Below, in pieces: positions 36,901 to 43,156 of a DNA stretch of 55,396 bases. A program made the translations under genes and the position numbers. The stretch covers positions 1 through 55,396 of the forward strand of contig SVPN01000008.1 of the NCBI GenBank assembly GCA_015065805.1, written 5' to 3'. The DNA comes from Oscillospiraceae bacterium. Its GTDB lineage: Bacteria > Bacillota > Clostridia > Oscillospirales > Acutalibacteraceae. How positions within the stretch are numbered: position 1 is the stretch's first letter; each line of letters begins with the position of its first letter. The notes below the pieces were generated by a model. That model ran no database searches and was not told the origin of the DNA. It worked only from the letters and a program-made list of their open reading frames with translations.

Positions 36901-39051
36901 CACGCCATCGATAACGCCTTCAACCGTATCGACTGTGACAGTATGAACGGCGTTTACAACGGCGTGTACGACATCACGGAAGCTTTCACAAAATTCGGTA
37001 TGGATCCGAATGCGACGATTTCGATTTCCAAGACTTATTTGTATATCGTTCCCGGTGACGGATCGCCGCAATATGCCGATCTTGCCACCAACCCCGACAC
37101 GGTAGACTACAAGTATGTCGAATTGCTGACCGATCCCGCAACCACCGAGGAGATCGATAAGTCGGCACTGCAGAGCCTGATCGAGGAATGCGAAGCATTG
37201 GATGAGTCGTTGTACACTGCCGGTAGCTGGAAAAAGCTGCAGACGGCACTGACGGTTGCGAAAAACGGTCTGAACAACGCCAACCACACTCAGGCAGACA
37301 TCAACCTTGAAGTCATTAAGCTTCAGATCGCGGTTAACCAGCTCAAGCTCCTCTCCGACATCATCCCCGAACCCGAAGGCAGTCTCCTGCCCGCGGATGA
37401 AAGCAACTGGGTGGAGTATCAGGCGAACACCTCCGAAGTGTACCGTGACGAAAACAACTACACGGTCATCCGCAATACCAACGGTCAGTGGCCGTCGCTG
37501 AAGTACACCTATCCCGCTCCTCTCTCCTACACGGTTGCCGATCATCAGCTCTCGGTGGATATGACGGTTAACCTCAAGTCGCGTGTTGACCTGTTCATCA
37601 ACGGCAAGGAATACAACGTCGGCAAGCTGATTGCCGCAGGCAAGCTCAACGGCGATGATATGCTCAGCGGCACCTATACCGTGAACATCCCGTTGTCCGA
37701 GATCATCACCGACAGCGATACCGCGACCATCACCGCCACTCAGGTCTATTCGATCGGTGCTCCCGCGGAATCCTCCGCTGTGACGATCCGTCAGATGCAG
37801 ATCACCGATTATGTGGCACCGCCTCCCGTAGAGGATGTCAAGCTCGATCTCATTCCCGAAAACGACGAGGAATGGACGATTGTTTCGGGTGACGGCACGG
37901 TCACCGTGGAAAACGGTGTACTGACCATCATCAATAACAGCGACGGTGATCTTCGCGTCACGCTGAATAAAAAGGATTATTTCGATCTGACCGTTCTGAA
38001 CTCCCTGCATATGGAGTTCGACGCCGAAATGCCGTTCAAAATGGCATATAATATCGTCAACAGCAATGATTCTTCCAACGGAAACTGGCCGAACACATCC
38101 GATCTTTTCAGCCATATTTTCGAAATCACCAATGATCGCGCGGCACCGGGCAAATACGATGTTCAACTGGAAATGTGTGATAACTGTCCGAGTATTACCG
38201 ATAAGTCCTCGGTATATTTCAATCAGTTTATCATCCTGCTTACAGGCAAAGGTACATTCACGGTAAATGTTGCCGAGATGGTTGCATATGATAATTTCGT
38301 ATGGCCTGAAGAAGGTGGCTACACCTACGGCAAGCCTGCAACGCCCGAAAACCCGTTCTATGCGCATGCCGCTCAACAAGCACCTGCAGTTGCCGAGAAA
38401 TACGATCTCCTCAAAGCAATCGGTTATTCCGCTCACCCGACGATCACGGGTTGGACCCCCATTGGTAACCAGGCATCCGCTCCGCTCGGTCTGGAGATCG
38501 ATATCAGCAAAACGCCGTATCTCTACTACTCCTTCGCGGTACCGACGGACGGAAACTTTACCTTTTCGTTGTACGGTAACTCCAACTACTGCCCGTGGCT
38601 GTCCTTCCTGGATTCCAGCACGGAAACGCCCTTTATTAACCAGGGTGCAGGCAACTGGGATTCCTACACCAACCGCGAGCAATATGCTGCAACCAGCCAG
38701 ACGGGTTGCATCGATATGCGTCCGCTCCTGAAGGACCCTGCCGTGCTCAAATGGGTCGTTACTCAAATCACTTTCTACAACTCGACAGGCAAAGACGTGA
38801 TTATCTCCTACTTCTTCTTCGGTTCCGAGCCGATTGAAACAGAGCCCGAATATACGGTCGGCGATCTCAACGGCGATGCCAAGGTTGACCTGAATGATGC
38901 GACGCAATTGTTCTACATCGTTAACGGTCTGATGGAACTGACCGAAGAGCAGTCCCTGCCCGCCGATCTCAACGGTGACGGCAAGGTTGATCTGAACGAT
39001 GCAACGCAATTGTTCTACATCGTCAACGGCTTAATGGATCAGACAGAATAA
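33922..39051 (+). CDS. Secreted multidomain metallophosphoesterase with type I dockerin
   Basis: 1,709 residues from ATG 33922 (AAGGAGG upstream). Order: signal peptide (1-~30); Ig-like region (~30-115); calcineurin-type phosphoesterase (~275-560) with STDPQHY (~285), GDLVDD (~323), GNHD (~362), TTHQY and CGHDDG (~494); module R1 (~642-800); two FIVAR-type helical segments; three beta-rich, possibly carbohydrate-binding regions; module R2 (~1476-1638), a copy of R1 (both FYAHAA-like ... YLYYSF ... NWDSYxNREQYA ... FFGSEPI); C-terminal dockerin with two calcium loops (DLNGDAKVDLNDAT, DLNGDGKVDLNDAT). The dockerin should attach it to a cohesin; one is encoded at 53162-54769. The GHxH metal motif reads GHDD. 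Confidence 0.93.
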   Translation: MKKAFKSVLSCVLTLCLLLTPFSGVLVFAQDGPTIEFSISDFDSVLADTSITVTMAANGDASLTACDTRLEGISLGTDATVTFTPAEQSLKAGRYTLVAQATDSNGQTTIAAVTFIVTDALDISFTYAEDESLVPSVEGADVAYHAVTPLEYCVGYGSTADGSLSRLFSETMYYDDLTSYNLQYYGIPLENSSTAGIPYQTFDINLNGKTDGEVIVRYTGSTFTGERIALKVYNPSTEAWDTIGTVTGSGSVSASVDVATYAYSDMIYAAAILDYATNGSDTMIWSTDPQHYTKFEDLYDFYYQVYQYAAAEYVAGNAGYIITTGDLVDDRPNTTAAVKQWQVADQAMQYVEEVGMPNGLVSGNHDVGDFKKPDYSESASTSDYSKFIETFPASRYNDKQWYGGSLNNNTSHYDLVTIGNVDFIVMYLGYGVEATDETIAWANDVLQMYSHRTAIVTTHQYLDAATADRAEKSRAQLIFDKIVDPNPNVKVVLCGHDDGSILNEVEASDGRIVYEILSDYQFVEAEDPSFYENEHYIGSVPHCCGDGYLRLMSVEGTTLSSITYSPVTGRYNPYGDRESFSIDLNCDQPNRCLNTVAFSTYVLGDEITEEEAINTDSAIVITKKTETTEDVPVDTNPAATPDNPYYAHAASKAPNVTYKTDLLKAAGLSDNTVNTGWAPYSGLNLTVDLTKTPYLYYSFEVPADGNFTFALVNNTNYAPWLVFRDATGEGAYLNNGNANWDSYKNREQYATVSETGCVDMRTISTDPNKATWIVTQLTLYNSQAKGVTVNYMFFGSEPIAEEIVETPDAADIVTYHHISYLHYPEIPEEGSYASIDLEPLEALIAYAESLDPTAYTQESADALASVLEDVKAIDTSDAASVSTAYFELSRMLGAMKTPVEAFDDSNLVSIHNYDMTPSKWASSDTTKTALDGTGFKLSRNTTNGWASVNSSLGYSIKANNGKVYIKLDVDADCAWSIHLVAAQANLSGTIVINHAIDNAFNRIDCDSMNGVYNGVYDITEAFTKFGMDPNATISISKTYLYIVPGDGSPQYADLATNPDTVDYKYVELLTDPATTEEIDKSALQSLIEECEALDESLYTAGSWKKLQTALTVAKNGLNNANHTQADINLEVIKLQIAVNQLKLLSDIIPEPEGSLLPADESNWVEYQANTSEVYRDENNYTVIRNTNGQWPSLKYTYPAPLSYTVADHQLSVDMTVNLKSRVDLFINGKEYNVGKLIAAGKLNGDDMLSGTYTVNIPLSEIITDSDTATITATQVYSIGAPAESSAVTIRQMQITDYVAPPPVEDVKLDLIPENDEEWTIVSGDGTVTVENGVLTIINNSDGDLRVTLNKKDYFDLTVLNSLHMEFDAEMPFKMAYNIVNSNDSSNGNWPNTSDLFSHIFEITNDRAAPGKYDVQLEMCDNCPSITDKSSVYFNQFIILLTGKGTFTVNVAEMVAYDNFVWPEEGGYTYGKPATPENPFYAHAAQQAPAVAEKYDLLKAIGYSAHPTITGWTPIGNQASAPLGLEIDISKTPYLYYSFAVPTDGNFTFSLYGNSNYCPWLSFLDSSTETPFINQGAGNWDSYTNREQYAATSQTGCIDMRPLLKDPAVLKWVVTQITFYNSTGKDVIISYFFFGSEPIETEPEYTVGDLNGDAKVDLNDATQLFYIVNGLMELTEEQSLPADLNGDGKVDLNDATQLFYIVNGLMDQTE

Positions 39052-39071
39052 CGGTCTCGCACGACAATAAC

Positions 39072-39115
39072 GCCCCGCCTGTCCTCTTCACAGAGGACAG
39101 GCGGGGCTCTTTTTT
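39072..39115 (+). terminator. Terminator of the dockerin phosphoesterase gene
   Basis: A 15-bp perfect stem GCCCCGCCTGTCCTC/GAGGACAGGCGGGGC, 6-base loop, then TCTTTTTT. Confidence 0.95.
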
Positions 39116-39152
39116 GACTATATCATCACAACCGCCCGCTTCCGATGCAATC

Positions 39153-39196
39153 AAAAAGCGATGACCGAACAATCGTGTTCGGTCATCGCTTTTTTA
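39153..39196. terminator. Terminator of the zinc-ribbon membrane protein gene
   Basis: 18-bp stem (39153-39170 with 39177-39194), A-run on one side and T-run on the other, so it can work on both strands; it lies just past the minus-strand stop at 39211. Confidence 0.92.
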
Positions 39197-39210
39197 TCAG
39201 ATACCGGGCA

Positions 39211-41076
39211 TCAATAGGACAATTCAATTTTCACATACTCGTTGTCGGCGATATAATGAATCACCTCGCCGATCACACCGAACATCAGCTTCATCTCAGC
39301 CGTTACCTTGCCGTTATCATCCTTCATCACATAGCACGTCACAAGACCGGCGTTTTCTTTCTTCACTTCCGCCTTATCCATATCGATCAGGCGACGGATA
39401 TAGGTCTCGGGAACGATGCTCATCAAAAACTCATATTGCTCACGATACTCAGCAAGCGGCATATCGGATTCGCTTTCATTATAGTTCTCGTCGGTGACGA
39501 TCTTCGTGAGTGTTTCGGTGTTGAAGTTGACGCGGTAGGTCACATCCGCCTCAAACCCTTTGTATGTGCCGTCCGTAATGTCACCAAAGGAAAATTCATA
39601 TCCGTTGGCGAGATAATCGATGTCGATCTCAACCGCTTCTTCATCGTTGCGATAGAGCGTATAATCGCCGTCGCCGTCACTGCTCTTTTCGATCAGCTTG
39701 CCGAGCTCGTCGGTCGCGACATCAGGCGCAGCATCGGAATACACATAGCCCTCCAGATCAAGCGGATTGAATTCAAAATCATCGTAAGAGAAGAACCATT
39801 GCTCCATCGTCTGTTCCTCGGGATGGAGCGTAACGGCGCGGAACTCTCTGCCGCTGATTTGAGTCTCATCCTTTGACAGCATATACGAATACAGCATCGA
39901 ATCGTCCTTGCGGATAAATTCCATCCAGAAATTGTTTGTGCCCGACAGCGCGTGCTCGCCGCCGCTCACACGGGCAATGACCTCGCGAAGCGGTGCGTCG
40001 TGAGACAGTGTCATCAGCTTTGCGGCATACGTCTCATAGAACTCCGTACCCTGCTTATAGATCTTTTCATTGGTATCGTCGATCAGCACGTTGACACCAT
40101 CCAGCTTCGTCAGCGTGTACCTGCCGTCGGGAATACCCGTTCCCGCGTCGTTGCCTTCAAAACGGTAATCAAAAGCGGTATTGCCCTCATAGGTATAGCA
40201 ACCGACCGTATAGCCCGTTGCCCTATCCTTGCCGAAGCATTTGCTCAGGTAGCTCATCATATCTGTCGGCGCTTTTTCATAGGTCACGTGCCAGCCGAGG
40301 TACGCGGTATCCAACGACAACAGATAATTCTGATACTCCTCCGCCGAGCGGGAGGATTCTTTGTCGGCATCGGTATATGTCCACACGCCGCTGTGAGAAT
40401 CGGCGTAGTTGTAGACGGTTATCGCGCACACGGCAATGATCACCAAAGCGAGAAACGGCACCAGTAAACGGGACAGCAGAATACTCCTTGCCGAGGGATG
40501 CTTGCGTCCGAGCAGGCTGTCATCATTGAGCACCAGACAGCGGATCTCCTTCATTTTCCACGGCAGGTGGCTTTGACCGATTGTCTGTTCCACCTCCAGC
40601 GCACACCGACCGTTGGTGCACTGATGAAAGTGCTCCTTGTAACTCACATTGCCGTAAACATCCTTGCGATCCACGCTCTGACTGCCATCGGTGTATGTGG
40701 TGGTCGTCACGACCTCTCCCACCTTTTCACGGCTGAAACGAGTACGTTTTTTCAGCACGATCGCCGATCCGCAACGCGGACAGGTTTCGTAATTATCGGC
40801 TTGTGCCTGCCGTTTATACGCGTTCATATACGCCATCGGCCATCGACGGCGCCAGCTGCGGAACAACCCGATCGCCATCATAAACAGCGCCAGCGGTACA
40901 AACACCGCATACCACGCCGAAGTCATGCCGTCTGCCGCCATAGGAACCATGATCTTTGCAAAAACGGACGGTGCCGCAAACAACATAACTGCTAAGATAA
41001 GGACATAGAGGATGAAGCGGAGAATAAATGCCGAATTGTCGGGCTTACCGACGACGTTCTTTACGTCTTTTCTCAT
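39211..41076 (-). CDS. Large zinc-ribbon membrane protein, unknown function
   Basis: 621 residues. Two N-terminal transmembrane helices (FILYVLILAVMLFAAPSVF; WYAVFVPLALFMMAIGLF), a cytoplasmic insert with zinc-site cysteines (CPRCGS ... CTNGRC, ~100-160), a third helix (LLVPFLALVIIAVCAITVY, ~210-230), then a ~390-residue extracytoplasmic beta-rich domain without recognised family. ATG 41076 has AAGGTGGG upstream. Monocistronic with its own promoter and terminator. Architecture resembles the zinc-ribbon protein at 10529-11596 only in plan, not sequence. Confidence 0.75.
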   Translation of the reverse strand: MRKDVKNVVGKPDNSAFILRFILYVLILAVMLFAAPSVFAKIMVPMAADGMTSAWYAVFVPLALFMMAIGLFRSWRRRWPMAYMNAYKRQAQADNYETCPRCGSAIVLKKRTRFSREKVGEVVTTTTYTDGSQSVDRKDVYGNVSYKEHFHQCTNGRCALEVEQTIGQSHLPWKMKEIRCLVLNDDSLLGRKHPSARSILLSRLLVPFLALVIIAVCAITVYNYADSHSGVWTYTDADKESSRSAEEYQNYLLSLDTAYLGWHVTYEKAPTDMMSYLSKCFGKDRATGYTVGCYTYEGNTAFDYRFEGNDAGTGIPDGRYTLTKLDGVNVLIDDTNEKIYKQGTEFYETYAAKLMTLSHDAPLREVIARVSGGEHALSGTNNFWMEFIRKDDSMLYSYMLSKDETQISGREFRAVTLHPEEQTMEQWFFSYDDFEFNPLDLEGYVYSDAAPDVATDELGKLIEKSSDGDGDYTLYRNDEEAVEIDIDYLANGYEFSFGDITDGTYKGFEADVTYRVNFNTETLTKIVTDENYNESESDMPLAEYREQYEFLMSIVPETYIRRLIDMDKAEVKKENAGLVTCYVMKDDNGKVTAEMKLMFGVIGEVIHYIADNEYVKIELSY

Positions 41077-41122
41077 AACAGTTTCCCACCTTTTTACGAA
41101 AATATGGGACTTTGCTAATTAC

Positions 41123-41151
41123 ACTATAACACGTTTATCGGCACTTTACAA
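41123..41151 (-). promoter_or_regulatory. Promoter of the 39211-41076 gene
   Basis: Minus strand: -35 TTGTAA (41151-41146), 17-base spacer, -10 TATAGT (41128-41123). Confidence 0.65.
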
Positions 41152-41246
41152 TAGGATTTGAAAAATTGCTTATATGGGCGAAGCCTTGTATATCATCAAG
41201 CCGCAGGAAGATGCACGCCCGTTTAGTGAGCTACCACCGGTTTATT

Positions 41247-41366
41247 GACGGAATCCCCCTGTCACGGCATATGCCGTGACATCTTCCTCGCCGGAGACGG
41301 CAACCCCTTTGTCCGCGTTGCGGACATTTCCCCTGTCAGGGGAATCGCCTTTGACAAGGGGACAAG
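41247..41366 (+). repeat. Structured dispersed repeat, copy A
   Basis: 120 bases closely matching, in inverted orientation, 54962-55082. It contains several short palindromes: TGTCACGGCA/TGCCGTGACA, TTGTCCGCGTTGCGGACA, and CCCCTGTCAGGGG. The first hairpin differs in sequence from copy B but remains self-complementary. No coding sense. Likely a miniature non-autonomous element of Clostridia. Confidence 0.85.
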
Positions 41367-41389
41367 TAGGGGCGGCTATCAGCCGCCCG
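41367..41389 (+). repeat. GC-rich palindrome following repeat copy A
   Basis: TAGGGGCGGC-TATCA-GCCGCCCG; the same unit occurs at 55188-55210 with AATCT in the centre. The outer pair of the centre changes from T-A to A-T, keeping pairing. From here to the hairpin at 41522 the sequence has further GC-rich palindromes (e.g. GCGCCTTCGGCGC) but no gene. Confidence 0.7.
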
Positions 41390-41521
41390 CATACGTTGGT
41401 TTTCCGACGCGGCAAGCTGAGGACAGTGCGCTCAATGATGCTGCCGTTTGTTTGTGTGAGGCGGCGGTCGCACTCCCTGCCCGCGCCTTCGGCGCCCGGG
41501 TTCGAGCCTTTTCCGTTGCAT

Positions 41522-41559
41522 AAGAAAAAGCGATGACCTTTTGGTCATCGCTTTTTCTT
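41522..41559. terminator. Isolated strong hairpin in the repeat region
   Basis: Perfect 17-bp stem (41522-41538 with 41543-41559), loop TTTT. It shares its AAAAAGCGATGACC arm with the terminator at 39153. No gene ends beside it. Confidence 0.7.
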
Positions 41560-41629
41560 GTCTATGGGCTACAAAAAAGATATTTTCGGTAGATTGGGGT
41601 ATGAATTCGAACTCTTGCCAAAAATGAAA

Positions 41630-41792
41630 TCCTTGCTTACGCAAGGATGAAATCAGCTAACGCTGATGAAATCTTCAGCTTTGCCTCAGATGAAATTAAA
41701 TCCGTCCTTATCTCCCGACGCAGTCGGATTTCATCACGAAGTGATTTCATCCCACGCAAGTGGGATTTATCCCGTCCGTAAGGACGGATTTA
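41630..41792. repeat. Hairpin ladder with ATGAAAT spacers
   Basis: A series of tiny hairpins (CCTTGC-ttac-GCAAGG, CAGC-taac-GCTG, CCGAC-gca-GTCGG, CCCAC-gcaa-GTGGG, CCGTCC-gtaa-GGACGG type) separated by the constant heptamer ATGAAAT in the left half and its complement ATTTCAT in the right half. The ends TAAATCCGTCCTTA and TAAGGACGGATTTA are inverted repeats. No coding potential. Confidence 0.8.
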
Positions 41793-41796
41793 GTTG

Positions 41797-41828
41797 AAAA
41801 AAGCACTTGCGCAAGCAAGTGCTTTTTT
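41797..41828 (-). terminator. Terminator of the tRNA-Ser pair
   Basis: 14-bp perfect stem AAAAAAGCACTTGC/GCAAGTGCTTTTTT with a 4-base loop immediately after the tRNA-Ser(GCU) 3' end on the minus strand. Confidence 0.92.
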
Positions 41829-41829
41829 C

Positions 41830-41920
41830 TGGCGGAGAAGGAGGGACTCGAACCCTCGCGCCGGTTACCCGACCTACGCCCTTAGCAGGGGCGCCTCGTC
41901 ACCAACTTGAGTACTTCTCC
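41830..41920 (-). tRNA. tRNA-Ser(GCU)
   Basis: 91 bases with encoded CCA. Acceptor GGAGAAG/CTTCTCC, discriminator G, anticodon stem CGCCC/GGGCG with loop CTGCTAA (anticodon GCT, reads AGC/AGU), long class II variable arm, T-loop TTCGAGT. Second of two tandem serine tRNAs. Confidence 0.97.
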
Positions 41921-41987
41921 GAATCTGCTTTTCGCTCGGGTTGGTGTCCCGCCGAAAAGTATATGTAATTGTCAGGATTTGAAAGGT

Positions 41988-42074
41988 TGGCGGAGAGGAA
42001 GGGATTCGAACCCTTGGCTCTTTCGAGTCACCGGTTTTCAAGACCGGCTCCTTAAACCGCTCGGACACCTCTCC
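41988..42074 (-). tRNA. tRNA-Ser(UGA)
   Basis: 87 bases with CCA. Acceptor GGAGAGG/CCTCTCC, anticodon stem CCGGT/ACCGG with loop CTTGAAA (anticodon TGA), long variable arm, T-loop TTCGAAT. First of the pair, 67 bases ahead of tRNA-Ser(GCU), shared promoter. Confidence 0.97.
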
Positions 42075-42094
42075 GTGGCAATCGGACTGCTACT

Positions 42095-42123
42095 ATCTTA
42101 TCACCAAACAACTCAAATGTCAA
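42095..42123 (-). promoter_or_regulatory. Promoter of the tRNA-Ser pair
   Basis: Minus strand: -35 TTGACA (42123-42118), 17-base spacer, -10 TAAGAT (42100-42095). Confidence 0.8.
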
Positions 42124-42157
42124 GAAAAAGATTGGAAAAACGAAAAGAAATTTTGCG

Positions 42158-42186
42158 TTGAACATTTCCTTTTGCTATGGTACAAT
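42158..42186 (+). promoter_or_regulatory. Promoter of the HAD gene
   Basis: -35 TTGAAC (42158-42163), 17-base spacer, -10 TACAAT (42181-42186). Confidence 0.75.
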
Positions 42187-42233
42187 ACCGTTGTAAATTT
42201 TACATCAATCCAACCGAAAAAGGACTTTACCGT

Positions 42234-42929
42234 ATGAGTACAATCTTCTGGGATTTTGACGGCACTTTGGTGTTTTCCCGCCATCTCTGGTCGGGCAGTA
42301 TGTACGCCGCTCTGACCGCTGTTCATCCGCAGACCGCCGTCACACTGTCTATGATCCGCGAATGCAATGCACGTGGCGGTTTTCCCTGGGACACACCCGA
42401 ACGCGATCAAACCGCATTTATCGGCAATGCGTGGTGGCATCACATCGAAGCCCACACCTACAGTGTCTACCTCACCTGCGGCGAACGTGAAGAGGTTTGC
42501 ACCGCCGCTTCTTGCCTGATCAAGCACTGTATTCTCTCCCCCGACCGCTATCATCGGTATCCCGACACGATTTTCGTGCTTCGGGAAACCAAACAGCTCG
42601 GGCATCGCAACGTTCTGCTGTCCAACAACTACCCCGAATTAGAACTGACCGCCAAGGCACTCGGTCTGCTCCCCTATCTTGACGGTGTGATCACATCGGG
42701 ACTGGAGGGGTATGACAAACCGCGGCTTGAGCTGTTCGAGATCGCCAAACAACGCTATCCCGATACAGAGTATTATATGATCGGAGACAATCCAAACGCG
42801 GACATTTCAGGCGGCAAACGTGCCGGAATGATCACCGTTTCGGTGCATAACAGCACGCCGCTTGCCGATCATTCTGCCTGCACACTGACCGATTGCTTAC
42901 TCTACATAAATCAAAGCCGCCGTTCTTGA
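42234..42929 (+). CDS. HAD-superfamily hydrolase
   Basis: 231 residues from ATG 42234 (AAAAAGGAC upstream). HAD motif I DFDGTLV with nucleophile and acid aspartates, motif II LLSNNYPEL, a lysine in SGLEGYDKPRLELF, and motif IV GDNPNADISGGKRAGM. A helical cap lies between motifs I and II. Likely a small-molecule phosphatase; substrate not readable. Monocistronic. Confidence 0.9.
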   Translation: MSTIFWDFDGTLVFSRHLWSGSMYAALTAVHPQTAVTLSMIRECNARGGFPWDTPERDQTAFIGNAWWHHIEAHTYSVYLTCGEREEVCTAASCLIKHCILSPDRYHRYPDTIFVLRETKQLGHRNVLLSNNYPELELTAKALGLLPYLDGVITSGLEGYDKPRLELFEIAKQRYPDTEYYMIGDNPNADISGGKRAGMITVSVHNSTPLADHSACTLTDCLLYINQSRRS

Positions 42930-42948
42930 GACTAAGAACGGCGGTTTT
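42913..42948. terminator. Terminator shared by the HAD gene and the ABC-exporter operon
   Basis: AAAGCCGCCGTTCTT (42913-42927) pairs with AAGAACGGCGGTTTT (42934-42948); symmetric, suits both convergent genes. Confidence 0.9.
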
Positions 42949-42951
42949 GTC

Positions 42952-43143
42952 TTATTGACGGTGTTCCTTTCGGTATTGCTCGGCATACGCACGTATTTCC
43001 TGCTCGACGGCTTCAAACTCCGAACGCTTACTGTTTATCAATTTGATAAACAGATCCAAAACTTCTCTCGGAAGCGCATCCATCTGTTTTGCCAGTTCAT
43101 ATTCGGTTTCATCCAGATTCAGATAATCGATCATCTTTTTCAC
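42952..43143 (-). CDS. 63-residue helical protein downstream of the peptidase-ABC fusion
   Basis: GTG start at 43143 with GAGGAG 9 bases upstream; ATG 43134 is possible. Acidic, probably all-helical (YLNLDETEYELAKQMDALP, VEQEIRAYAEQYRKEHRQ), with no signal peptide, no cysteine and no double-glycine leader. It follows the exporter by 13 bases in the same operon. No family recognised; it might be an accessory chaperone of the exporter or a precursor, but nothing in the sequence proves either. Confidence 0.75.
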   Translation of the reverse strand: MKKMIDYLNLDETEYELAKQMDALPREVLDLFIKLINSKRSEFEAVEQEIRAYAEQYRKEHRQ

Positions 43144-43156
43144 AGTTACTCACTCC

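Noticed and set aside
36250-39009. A 919-codon open frame antisense to the dockerin phosphoesterase
   Set aside because: The sense strand has signal peptide, enzyme motifs and dockerin; the antisense translation has no recognisable domain, promoter or ribosome site and arises from codon bias.
41630-41792. CRISPR array
   Set aside because: Repeat unit is only 7 bases, spacers are self-complementary and of unequal length, and no cas genes occur.
42952-43143. Calling the 63-residue protein a bacteriocin precursor
   Set aside because: No leader motif, no cysteines, no Gly-Gly site; only its position argues for it.
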